The notes under the pieces are model-generated. The model was not told the DNA's origin. It worked only from the letters and a program-made list of their open reading frames with translations, and made no database searches. From the NCBI GenBank assembly GCA_021155145.1, contig JAJNPX010000116.1:1-5656 (forward strand): DNA of 5,656 nucleotides, given 5' to 3'. Both the position numbers and the translations under genes were made by a program. Position 1 is the first letter of the stretch; each line of letters begins with the position of its first letter. Source of the DNA: Acidisarcina sp. (GTDB lineage: Bacteria; Acidobacteriota; Blastocatellia; Pyrinomonadales; Pyrinomonadaceae). Positions 1 to 5,267 of the stretch are shown here, one piece after another.

Positions 1-2
1 TT

Positions 3-278
3 TTTCTCTACGACGACGAACAGGTGAGAGTAGTCCCTGCAATATCAGTCACAGGTTCGGACTCACAACCAGTGGAGCACTATAGCCAGTCAGCAAGTCA
101 TTTTTTCGAAGAACATCTGAAATGCTTTGTGGGTGACAGACGTTTGAACGCTCCTAGTATCGACATTATGAAAAGTCTCAAGGATGAAATTGATGCTAGG
201 ACGGCGCTTTGGTTGAACTCGACCGTCACCGAGAACGGAACGGACTTATTTGTAGGCGGCGCTACTCGCAAAGCGTGA
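3..278 (+). CDS. C-terminal fragment of an unrecognised protein
   Basis: The frame is open from the left edge (first full codon at base 3) to a TGA at 276-278, giving about 91 visible residues. A GTG at 24 could be a start, but the frame continues upstream of it (FLYDDEQ precedes it) and there is no convincing Shine-Dalgarno sequence, so I read this as the 3' end of a longer gene. The visible part is soluble and mixed in charge, with no signal peptide or membrane segment. A central stretch around DAPSIDI-like residues and KSLKDEIDAR looks helical. I recognise no family. Base composition is clearly more AT-rich than in the genes from 505 onward, which may mean a different origin. No hairpin with a T-run follows the stop. 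That it is coding is moderately likely; the function is unknown. Confidence 0.5.
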   Translation, partial: FLYDDEQVRVVPAISVTGSDSQPVEHYSQSASHFFEEHLKCFVGDRRLNAPSIDIMKSLKDEIDARTALWLNSTVTENGTDLFVGGATRKA

Positions 279-504
279 CGCCAAATTCTCGGCCACACCT
301 TTCCCCAGCACCTTGGACATTGTGAGCGACTGCGAACCTGAGACTGAGGACAAAATACGCTATTCTCGCCACTTACGCTCGCTGTTCTGACCTAAATTCA
401 ACCGCTCGTCACGTGTGGCAACCTCTCGTCACAAAGTCGTATTTTATTCAATAATAAGTGACTAATATCACGATACGGTCAAACCGCCTTTACAAGTGCG
501 TCAT
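279..504. other. intergenic region with direct repeat and AT-rich stretch
   Basis: This 226-base gap has no supported ORF. It holds a 12-base direct repeat with one mismatch (401-412 and 421-432) spaced exactly 20 bases, then an AT-rich stretch at about 436-470 just before the propeller gene. The promoter of that gene is probably here, but I could not pick out a convincing -35/-10 pair, so none is annotated. Confidence 0.5.
401..432 (+). repeat. 20-bp-spaced direct repeat, possible operator
   Basis: ACCGCTCGTCAC at 401-412 and ACCTCTCGTCAC at 421-432 match at 11 of 12 positions and start exactly 20 bases apart, about two helical turns, so both copies would face the same side of the DNA. The second copy ends 72 bases before the ATG at 505. 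The sub-string TCGTCACAAA (426-435) recurs at 4050-4059 upstream of the metallo-beta-lactamase-fold gene. This layout suits a regulator binding tandem sites, but no cognate regulator is identified and chance is possible. Confidence 0.3.
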
Positions 505-1512
505 ATGAAGGGATTTGGAAACATCGTCGGGATCATTGTCGTTGGGATAATGTTCGTGTTCAAGGGCTATGTGATCGTGATCGGGCAGGCGAGGCCTGTG
601 CTGGTGGCGTTGAACAAGGCGGAGGCGAACATGGCGATCATCGATCCGGGGACGATGAAGGTGACCGGAAAGGTGGCGGTGGGTGAAGGGCCGCACGAGG
701 TCGTTCTGTCGGCGGACGGAAGGACGGCGTACGTGGCAAATTACGGTAACCGGACGCCCGGAAATTCCATCTCTATCATCGATATCGCGACGGCCAAAGA
801 GGTCCGACGCGTGGAACTCGCCCCGCTGATCCGTCCGCATGGTATTCAGCTTATCGGCGGGAAGCTTTATTTTACGGCGGAAGCGAATCGGATGATCGCG
901 CGTTACGACACGGCGTCGAACAAGATCGATTGGATGATGGGCGTCGGGCAGAACGTGCCGCACATGGTCGCGGGCACGGCCGACCAGAAGAAATTCGCGA
1001 CGGCGAACATCGGGTCGGATTCGGTGACGATATTTGAATTTGCGAACGGTGCGGGCAATCCCGGCCCGTCGAAGATCACTCACGTAGCGGTCGGCAAACA
1101 GCCCGAAGCCATCGATATGTCGCCCGACGGAAAGGAAGTATGGACCGGATTGAACGTGGACGGAATGGTCGAGGTGGTCGATGCGTTGACGTATAAGTCG
1201 GTCGCGAAGATCGATACGAAGGGGCGTCCGTATCGCGTAAGGTTTACTCCCGATGGAAGGACGGTCGTCTGCACGATGCTGCTGCCCGGGGGAGACGTCG
1301 TGGTCATCGACGCAGCGACGCGTAAAGAAACTAAAAGGATCAAGCTTGAGGGAACCCCGATGGGCATCGCCTTTTCGGCGGACGGCAAGACGGCCTTCGT
1401 CACCGTCGTTGAGCCCGACGCGGTACTCAGGATAGGTCTCGATTCCGGCGAAGTCACGGGCCGGGTCGTGACGGGCATCGGCCCAGATGGTATAGCCGTG
1501 GCGGGCACATAG
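505..1512 (+). CDS. exported seven-bladed YVTN-type beta-propeller protein
   Basis: The product has 335 residues from the ATG at 505; a GTG at 496 would add three. Neither has a clear Shine-Dalgarno sequence. Residues 1-28 form a hydrophobic export signal with probable cleavage VIG|QAR, although a Lys at position 20 interrupts the core. The mature part is a chain of blades of about 40 residues. Blade starts are marked by PHEV, PHGI, PHMV, PEAI, PYRV, PMGI and PDGI, most followed by a (S/T)xDG(R/K) turn and ending in a strand such as ISIIDIATAKEV or VVVIDAATRKET. The last start (PDGIAVAGT) has no strands after it; the N-terminal VLVALNKAEANMAIID segment must complete that blade, the usual 'velcro' ring closure, giving seven. 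The family is typical of cell-surface or periplasmic binding proteins and lactonase-like folds. No catalytic residues can be assigned, so ligand or enzyme activity is unknown. It stands alone, with 192 bases of non-coding DNA after the stop and no T-run terminator. Confidence 0.88.
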   Translation: MKGFGNIVGIIVVGIMFVFKGYVIVIGQARPVLVALNKAEANMAIIDPGTMKVTGKVAVGEGPHEVVLSADGRTAYVANYGNRTPGNSISIIDIATAKEVRRVELAPLIRPHGIQLIGGKLYFTAEANRMIARYDTASNKIDWMMGVGQNVPHMVAGTADQKKFATANIGSDSVTIFEFANGAGNPGPSKITHVAVGKQPEAIDMSPDGKEVWTGLNVDGMVEVVDALTYKSVAKIDTKGRPYRVRFTPDGRTVVCTMLLPGGDVVVIDAATRKETKRIKLEGTPMGIAFSADGKTAFVTVVEPDAVLRIGLDSGEVTGRVVTGIGPDGIAVAGT

Positions 1513-1529
1513 GCCGAAACACGAATCGG

Positions 1530-1655
1530 TAGAGTTGGGATTTCCGATTTGGGATTTGGGATCTGGGATTTGGGATTTTGGATCTGAGATCTGAGATTTG
1601 AGAGTTGGGATTTGGGATTTCGGATTCCGCATTCCGCATTCGCAAATCCGCAATC
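1530..1655 (+). repeat. degenerate heptamer array, 18 units, consensus GGGATTT
   Basis: Reading in steps of seven from 1530 to 1655 gives 18 consecutive units without any phase break. GGGATTT itself occurs at 1537, 1551, 1565, 1572, 1607 and 1614. Variants include GGGATCT (1558), GAGATCT (1586), GAGATTT (1593) and CGGATTC (1621), then CGCATTC twice (1628, 1635), ending with GCAAATC and CGCAATC. The unit drifts from G-rich to C-containing at the 3' end. It starts 17 bases after the propeller stop codon and ends 51 bases before the Fis-like start. Translated on the minus strand it gives a seven-residue cycle of the NPKSQIP type, which is a product of the repeat and not a protein. From memory, similar strings occur in spurious predicted proteins of environmental genomes; I could not check this. 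Confidence 0.93.
1551..1574 (+). other. predicted G-quadruplex motif
   Basis: Within the heptamer array, four GGG runs at 1551-1553, 1558-1560, 1565-1567 and 1572-1574 are separated by four-base loops ATTT, ATCT and ATTT. This meets the standard G3 N1-7 pattern for an intramolecular G-quadruplex on the + (coding) strand, and so also in RNA read through from the propeller gene. Folding is not demonstrated. Confidence 0.55.
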
Positions 1656-1706
1656 GAGAGGCACCCTCGCTACCGCTTGGGTTTCCGCCATCAACAGGTA
1701 GTACGT

Positions 1707-2003
1707 ATGGCAACCCATATTTTCGCAACCAGAAGTAATACGGAGTTCGTTGACAAAATGGATGCCCTTCGGTCGCTGGTTCGTTCGCTCTTGCATGAAG
1801 CTTCGCTTCGCACGCAGCCTGTGAACATTGACCCTGAAAAGGGGATCGATTTTTACGAGAATGTCGCCCGGTTCGAGATCCAGTTGATCGAATCGGCATT
1901 GGAAATGTCGGGCGGACGCCAGAATCGGGCCGCTAAACTACTCAATATGAGGACAAGCACACTGTGTACCAAGATGAAGCAACTGAACATCCGACGTACC
2001 TAG
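1707..2003 (+). CDS. stand-alone Fis-family DNA-binding protein
   Basis: The ATG at 1707 gives 98 residues, the same length as enterobacterial Fis, with a modest Shine-Dalgarno (AGG, 1696-1698) eight bases upstream. The frame stays open further upstream but only through repeat-derived sequence, so I reject earlier starts. Residues 10-35 are amphipathic. Residues 55-95 match the C-terminal Fis/NtrC helix-turn-helix: ARFEIQLIESALEMSGGRQN is the first helix and turn, and RAAKLLNMRTSTLCTKMKQL the HTH with its G-x-Q-x-x-A-A-x-x-L pattern. There is no receiver or AAA+ domain, so this is not an NtrC activator. By family it should bind and bend DNA as a dimer, as a nucleoid-associated or local regulator. 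It lies 29 bases before the small exported gene, so co-transcription with that gene and M28 is plausible. Targets are unknown. Cys87 in the recognition helix is unusual. Confidence 0.85.
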   Translation: MATHIFATRSNTEFVDKMDALRSLVRSLLHEASLRTQPVNIDPEKGIDFYENVARFEIQLIESALEMSGGRQNRAAKLLNMRTSTLCTKMKQLNIRRT

Positions 2004-2032
2004 TGTCATATACATAAAACCCCTTTTTTGTC

Positions 2033-2263
2033 ATGAAAATCGCAATCAAACACGTTACCGCGGCCGCTCTTCTTTTTGCATTTATACTCGGCGTCCCGGC
2101 TTCGATAACTGCACAAAAGAGAGACGGTATAGGGGCGGCCGCGGCCCCAACTTTCGGAAACGCAAACGCCATAACGGCCCGCGAGGTCTTTACGATCGGT
2201 TCGCAAATGATGAGCACCGAGCGATACGGCCCGAGCGCGGAAAATGAACGCAAAAGTATCTGA
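2033..2263 (+). CDS. small exported protein, probably frameshifted near its end
   Basis: The ATG at 2033 opens a 76-residue frame ending at TGA 2261-2263. Residues 1-27 are a clear signal peptide (MKIAIK, hydrophobic core, ITA|QKR). An Ala/Gly-rich linker and a helical segment around TAREVFTIGSQMMSTERYGP follow. No Shine-Dalgarno is visible; a pyrimidine-rich stretch precedes the ATG. I do not recognise a family. The end looks wrong. Adding one A to the AAAA run at 2252-2255 gives ERKKYLNKIALLAVISQL and onward, an open frame to TAA 2341-2343, making 103 residues and overlapping the M28 start at 2337. The second frame has no start of its own and an upstream stop at 2245-2247, so it is reachable only by a shift inside 2248-2263. 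It may be a sequencing error, a natural pseudogene or, less likely, recoding. If the frame shown is real, the protein is simply short. Confidence 0.6.
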   Translation: MKIAIKHVTAAALLFAFILGVPASITAQKRDGIGAAAAPTFGNANAITAREVFTIGSQMMSTERYGPSAENERKSI

Positions 2264-2281
2264 ACAAAATCGCGTTGCTCG

Positions 2282-2323
2282 CCGTAATTAGTCAGTTATC
2301 GAGAGATGATCGGCTAATTACGG
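2282..2323 (+). promoter_or_regulatory. perfect 10-bp inverted repeat reaching into the M28 ribosome binding site
   Basis: CCGTAATTAG at 2282-2291 is the exact reverse complement of CTAATTACGG at 2314-2323, with 22 bases between. A G-U and a C-G pair (2292-2293 with 2312-2313) extend the stem to 12. The last two bases of the right arm (2322-2323) are the first two of the GGAG Shine-Dalgarno before the peptidase gene. As RNA, the hairpin could partly hide that site; as DNA, it could be a dimeric operator. There is no T-run after it, so it is not an intrinsic terminator. Role inferred from position only. Confidence 0.5.
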
Positions 2324-2325
2324 AG
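2322..2325 (+). promoter_or_regulatory. Shine-Dalgarno for the M28 peptidase gene
   Basis: GGAG lies 11 bases before the ATG at 2337, a slightly long spacing. It is the only purine-rich match upstream, which supports this start. Its first two bases are inside the inverted repeat. Confidence 0.5.
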
Positions 2326-2336
2326 ATAATTCATTT

Positions 2337-3968
2337 ATGCTAAGACGACAATTTATTGCGGGTGCTTTGCTGCTCGCATTCGCTTTTCAGGGAGCAATAG
2401 CTCAGACCGCGACGGCTGTTTATTCGGCTCCCAAGGATGCGATCGACAAGATCCGCGATGAGGGTATGAATCGATCGCAGGTGATGCAGACCCTTTCATA
2501 CATGACCGACAACATCGGCGGCCGCCTTACGGGCTCGCCGAATATGAAGCGCGCCAACGAATGGACGCGCGACAAGATGAAGGAGTGGGGATTGCAGAAT
2601 GCACGCCTCGAATCGTGGGGCCCGTTCGGCCGCGGCTGGTCGCTCAGAAAGTTCACGGCCGTGGTCAACGAGCCGCAGTACATTCCGGTGATCGCATATC
2701 CGAATGCGTGGTCGCCCTCGACAAAAGGGCCGGTCACGAGCGAGGTAGTATTCCTCGATGCAAAAACGGATGCCGACCTGGCGAAATACAAGGGCCAGCT
2801 TGCGGGCAAGATCGTCCTCGTCTCCGGCGAACGGCCGATCAAACCGATCGATAAGGCGCTGATGAAACGCTACACCGACGAAGAGCTTGCGAAGATGGCG
2901 TCCGCCCCGAAACCGGCGGATTCTGATGGCTCAGGGCTTCCGCCGGCGAACGTGATCAAGGGATTTGTCGATTCTTTCAATCAAAACGTCAGGCGGACGA
3001 AGTTTCTTCAGGAAGAAGGTGCGGCCGTGACACTGTACAACAGCGGCAACGGCACGGGCGGGACCCTGTTCGTTCAAGGGGCGAGTGTTGCCTACGAGAT
3101 GCCGACCGAGATCAGGTCGATCAACGACATCTTCGACTCGCCCGCGTTTCAGCCGCACAACAAGAAGTACGAAGCGAACATGCTGCCGCAGGCCACGTTG
3201 GCTTCGGAAGATTACAACCGCCTCGTTCGAATGATAAAGAACGGAGCCAAGCCGACTATGACGGTCGAGATCGACGCCCAGTATCACGATGACGACCCAA
3301 TGCAGTACAACACTATCGCCGAGATACCGGGCACCGATCCGGTATTGAAAGATGAGGTGGTAATGCTGGGCGCGCACCTCGATTCGTGGCATTCGTCGAC
3401 CGGTGCGACCGACAACGGTGCCGGAAGCGCTGCCGTGATGGAGGCCGCGCGCATCATTCTCGCATCCGGGCTGAAGCCACGCCGCACGATCCGCGTGGCC
3501 CTTTGGAGCGGCGAAGAGCAGGGCCTGTTCGGTTCGACCAACTATGTGAAACAGCATTTCGGCCAGATGAAGGACGGGACGCTCGTAAAGGGGCCGGATT
3601 ACGACAAGCTTTCCGGCTATTTCAATCTCGATAACGGCACCGGCAAGATCCGCGGTGTGTACCTGCAGGGCAACGCGAACATCAAGCCGTTGTTCGAGGC
3701 GTGGCTTACCCCTTTTGCCGACCTCGGCGCCAATACACTGACGCTGTCGAATACCGGCGGCACCGACCATCTGCCCTTTGACGGTATCGGCCTTCCGGGC
3801 TTCCAGTTCATTCAGGACGAAGTCGAATATAGCTCGCGCACCCATCACTCGAATCAGGACAATTTCGACCGCATTCAGGCGGACGATATGAAACAGGCAT
3901 CGACGATCATCGCAGCTTTCGTGTATCAAACCGCGATGATGGACGGTAAATTACCCAGAAAAAAGTGA
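2337..3968 (+). CDS. exported M28-family zinc peptidase with PA insertion
   Basis: The product has 543 residues. Residues 1-22 are a signal peptide (MLRR, hydrophobic core, AIA|QTA), so it acts outside the cytoplasm. Residues 30-110 carry the N-terminal part with GGRLTGSPNM, typical of M28. Residues about 115-305 hold a PA-like insertion (AGKIVLVSG near 156-164, FLQEEGAAVTLYNSG near 223-237). The catalytic domain has the full co-catalytic zinc set: His347 (GAHLDS), Asp359 (ATDNGAG), Glu393 as general base and Glu394 as ligand (SGEEQG), Asp432 (NLDNG) and His504 (THHSNQD). Overall it resembles the carboxypeptidase Q / plasma glutamate carboxypeptidase branch, which removes single residues from peptides. 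Whether it is an amino- or carboxypeptidase cannot be read from the sequence. It follows the small exported gene and the inverted repeat, and ends in an intrinsic terminator 21 bases after the stop. No key residue is missing. Confidence 0.95.
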   Translation: MLRRQFIAGALLLAFAFQGAIAQTATAVYSAPKDAIDKIRDEGMNRSQVMQTLSYMTDNIGGRLTGSPNMKRANEWTRDKMKEWGLQNARLESWGPFGRGWSLRKFTAVVNEPQYIPVIAYPNAWSPSTKGPVTSEVVFLDAKTDADLAKYKGQLAGKIVLVSGERPIKPIDKALMKRYTDEELAKMASAPKPADSDGSGLPPANVIKGFVDSFNQNVRRTKFLQEEGAAVTLYNSGNGTGGTLFVQGASVAYEMPTEIRSINDIFDSPAFQPHNKKYEANMLPQATLASEDYNRLVRMIKNGAKPTMTVEIDAQYHDDDPMQYNTIAEIPGTDPVLKDEVVMLGAHLDSWHSSTGATDNGAGSAAVMEAARIILASGLKPRRTIRVALWSGEEQGLFGSTNYVKQHFGQMKDGTLVKGPDYDKLSGYFNLDNGTGKIRGVYLQGNANIKPLFEAWLTPFADLGANTLTLSNTGGTDHLPFDGIGLPGFQFIQDEVEYSSRTHHSNQDNFDRIQADDMKQASTIIAAFVYQTAMMDGKLPRKK

Positions 3969-3988
3969 CGGGGTAACATTTGATATCA

Positions 3989-4018
3989 AGCGGCGGTCTG
4001 TTGGCTGCCGCTTTTTTC
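3989..4018 (+). terminator. intrinsic terminator after the M28 peptidase gene
   Basis: AAGCGGC (3989-3995) pairs with GCCGCTT (4008-4014). Inside, G-C and C-G pairs with two G-U wobbles extend the stem to 11 bp, closing on the tetraloop TGTT (4000-4003). A run of six T (4013-4018) overlaps the stem's end and continues in a T-rich stretch. It begins 21 bases after the peptidase stop, so transcription of that unit should end here and the next gene needs its own promoter. Confidence 0.88.
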
Positions 4019-4157
4019 TTTATTTCGTCCCATCACGCGTTTGAGCGGTTCGTCACAAACTCTTTGCTCAAATTTCTGAACAAAGACACAATTTGGTCAG
4101 TATTACAGCTTGATGTGTTCCGAATGCGGGGCGCAAATGATCTGCGATCGAGGAGAA
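4019..4157 (+). other. leader region before the metallo-beta-lactamase-fold gene
   Basis: This 139-base stretch between the terminator and the next start must contain the promoter of the following unit. It carries TCGTCACAAA at 4050-4059, also found at 426-435 before the propeller gene. A weak TTGCTC (4064-4069) and CACAAT (4087-4092) pair sits at 17-base spacing, but it is too poor a match to call a promoter. Confidence 0.35.
4150..4155 (+). promoter_or_regulatory. Shine-Dalgarno that selects the start at 4158
   Basis: GAGGAG ends only two bases before the ATG at 4158, a tight spacing. The same frame has earlier starts (TTG 4110, ATG 4113, ATG 4137), but they would put about 7 to 16 Cys-containing polar residues before the signal peptide. 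The signal peptide starting with MAR at 4158 decides the choice. Confidence 0.55.
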
Positions 4158-5267
4158 ATGGCAAGAATATTGATCCTGGCGGCCGTTCTGTCAATGGCCG
4201 CACTGGGGCAGGATGCTGGCAGCCATCCGCCGCATTTCGCGGTAGAAAGGCTCGCTGACGGCGTATATGCGCTCATTCGCCGGGAACCTGCGTCGCTGTG
4301 GTTCAATCCGAACAACGTCTTCATCATCGGCAAGAGCGGCGTCGTTGTGATCGATTCGAACATCAGCGGCAACTACACGCAAGAGGTCCTCGACGAACTC
4401 CGGAAGTTGACCGACAAACCGGTCAGGTACGTCATCAATACGCACTGGCACGACGACCATGTCACCGGCAACCGCGTTTATCGCGATGCCTTTCACGGGG
4501 CAAAGTTCGTGGGACATCGCAGTACGGTGGATGACCTTCCGAGGACGGGCGCCGCAAACCGGAAGTCCGCGCTTCAGAACGGCCGCGGTTTCGTCGGACT
4601 CCTGGAAAGCAAGCTGGAACTCAACGAGAATCTTGCGGGGCAGAAAATAACGGACGAAGAGCGAAAGGCATATTCGAGCGATATCGAGCTGGTAAATTCC
4701 TACCTCGCGGATTCGCCGATGTTCGAGTCCGTGATGCCGACCGTGCTGGTCGATGATCGCTTGTTCCTCGAAGAGGACGGGCGAAAGATCGAGATACTAT
4801 TCCTAGGCAGAGCCCATACCGGCGGCGATCTCGTTGTCTTTTTGCCAAAAGAGAAGATCGCGTTCACGGGCGACCTAATCGTGCATCCGGTCCCACTTGT
4901 CGGGTCGACGTCCTACCCGCTTGAGTATGGGGCGACCTTGGAGAGGCTCCGAAAGCTGAAAGCCCGTGTATGGGTGCCGGGCCATGGCCCTGTGATGCGC
5001 GACGACTCTTACCTGCGGTCGATGATCGGGCTATTGGATTCGATCAAGCAGCAGACTGAAGCTTCCTTCTTGCGTGGCGAAACACTGGAACAGATGCGAA
5101 AAAGCGTCGATCTCGAAAGTTTTCGTAAGGCCTTTGCCGGAGACTCACAACATAAAAGTTTTGTTTTCAAGAACTACATAACGCTGCCGGCGATCGCCGC
5201 GGCCTACAGGCAGTTGACCGAAAGGAGTGAAACGAGGGCATCTGCCGAAACGGGGAGAAAGGAATGA
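4158..5267 (+). CDS. exported metallo-beta-lactamase-fold hydrolase
   Basis: From the ATG at 4158 the product has 369 residues, with a signal peptide at 1-17 (MARILILAAVLSMAALG, then Q18). The metal-site motifs are complete: HWHDDH at 96-101 (His96, His98, Asp100, His101), His220 in GRAHTGGD, Asp239 in FTGDL and His276 in PGHGP. An Asp rather than Cys at the bridging position fits the dinuclear glyoxalase II / SoxH-like branch rather than classical subclass B1 beta-lactamases. Residues about 127-185 form a charged helical insertion between the first and second metal motifs. The C-terminal 80 residues are helical. It should hydrolyse an ester, thioester, lactone or lactam outside the cytoplasm, but the substrate cannot be told; antibiotic resistance should not be assumed. 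It follows a terminator and overlaps the next gene by ATGA, so the two are probably translated together. Confidence 0.92.
   Translation: MARILILAAVLSMAALGQDAGSHPPHFAVERLADGVYALIRREPASLWFNPNNVFIIGKSGVVVIDSNISGNYTQEVLDELRKLTDKPVRYVINTHWHDDHVTGNRVYRDAFHGAKFVGHRSTVDDLPRTGAANRKSALQNGRGFVGLLESKLELNENLAGQKITDEERKAYSSDIELVNSYLADSPMFESVMPTVLVDDRLFLEEDGRKIEILFLGRAHTGGDLVVFLPKEKIAFTGDLIVHPVPLVGSTSYPLEYGATLERLRKLKARVWVPGHGPVMRDDSYLRSMIGLLDSIKQQTEASFLRGETLEQMRKSVDLESFRKAFAGDSQHKSFVFKNYITLPAIAAAYRQLTERSETRASAETGRKE
5252..5257 (+). promoter_or_regulatory. Shine-Dalgarno for the amidohydrolase gene
   Basis: GGGGAG sits six bases before the ATG at 5264, inside the end of the upstream gene. In-frame ATGs at 5282 and 5288 have no such site, so this decides the start. 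Confidence 0.6.

Noticed and set aside
476..486. Small inverted repeat CGGT-CAA-ACCG before the propeller gene
   Set aside because: A four-base stem is too short to separate from chance.
1530..1655. CRISPR array
   Set aside because: The units are seven bases with no spacers, far from the 24-40 base repeat plus unique spacer layout, and no cas gene is near.
1605..1706. Longer N-terminus for the Fis-like protein, starting inside the repeats
   Set aside because: The extra 34 residues are translated heptamer repeat and non-conserved spacer. The 98-aa version matches the family length and has a Shine-Dalgarno.
490..1899. Long minus-strand open frame of 469 codons
   Set aside because: It lies opposite the propeller gene, runs through the heptamer array (giving a NPKSQIP-type cycle) and into the Fis-like gene. 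It has no domain pattern and is Arg/His-rich, as expected from the complement of GC-rich coding DNA.
2060..2142. Two GCGGCCGC octamers 75 bases apart as an engineered or functional site pair
   Set aside because: They encode Ala runs in the small gene, and the same octamer core also occurs in the M28 gene near 2518, so it follows from codon usage.
2248..2263. Programmed -1 ribosomal frameshift in the small gene
   Set aside because: The local bases (C AAA AGT) do not fit the X XXY YYZ slippery heptamer. The downstream inverted repeat begins 18 bases beyond the zero-frame stop, too far for the usual stimulator. A missing base is simpler.
2931..3929. Minus-strand open frame of 332 codons
   Set aside because: It is fully antisense to the M28 catalytic region, whose zinc ligands are all intact on the + strand. 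No recognisable motif or start signal is present.
4064..4092. Sigma-70 promoter TTGCTC with CACAAT at 17-base spacing
   Set aside because: Only three of six and four of six consensus positions match, which is near chance in an AT-rich leader.
3980..4258. 92-codon + strand open frame after the M28 gene
   Set aside because: It starts inside the terminator hairpin, has no Shine-Dalgarno and overlaps the start of the metallo-beta-lactamase-fold gene in another frame.
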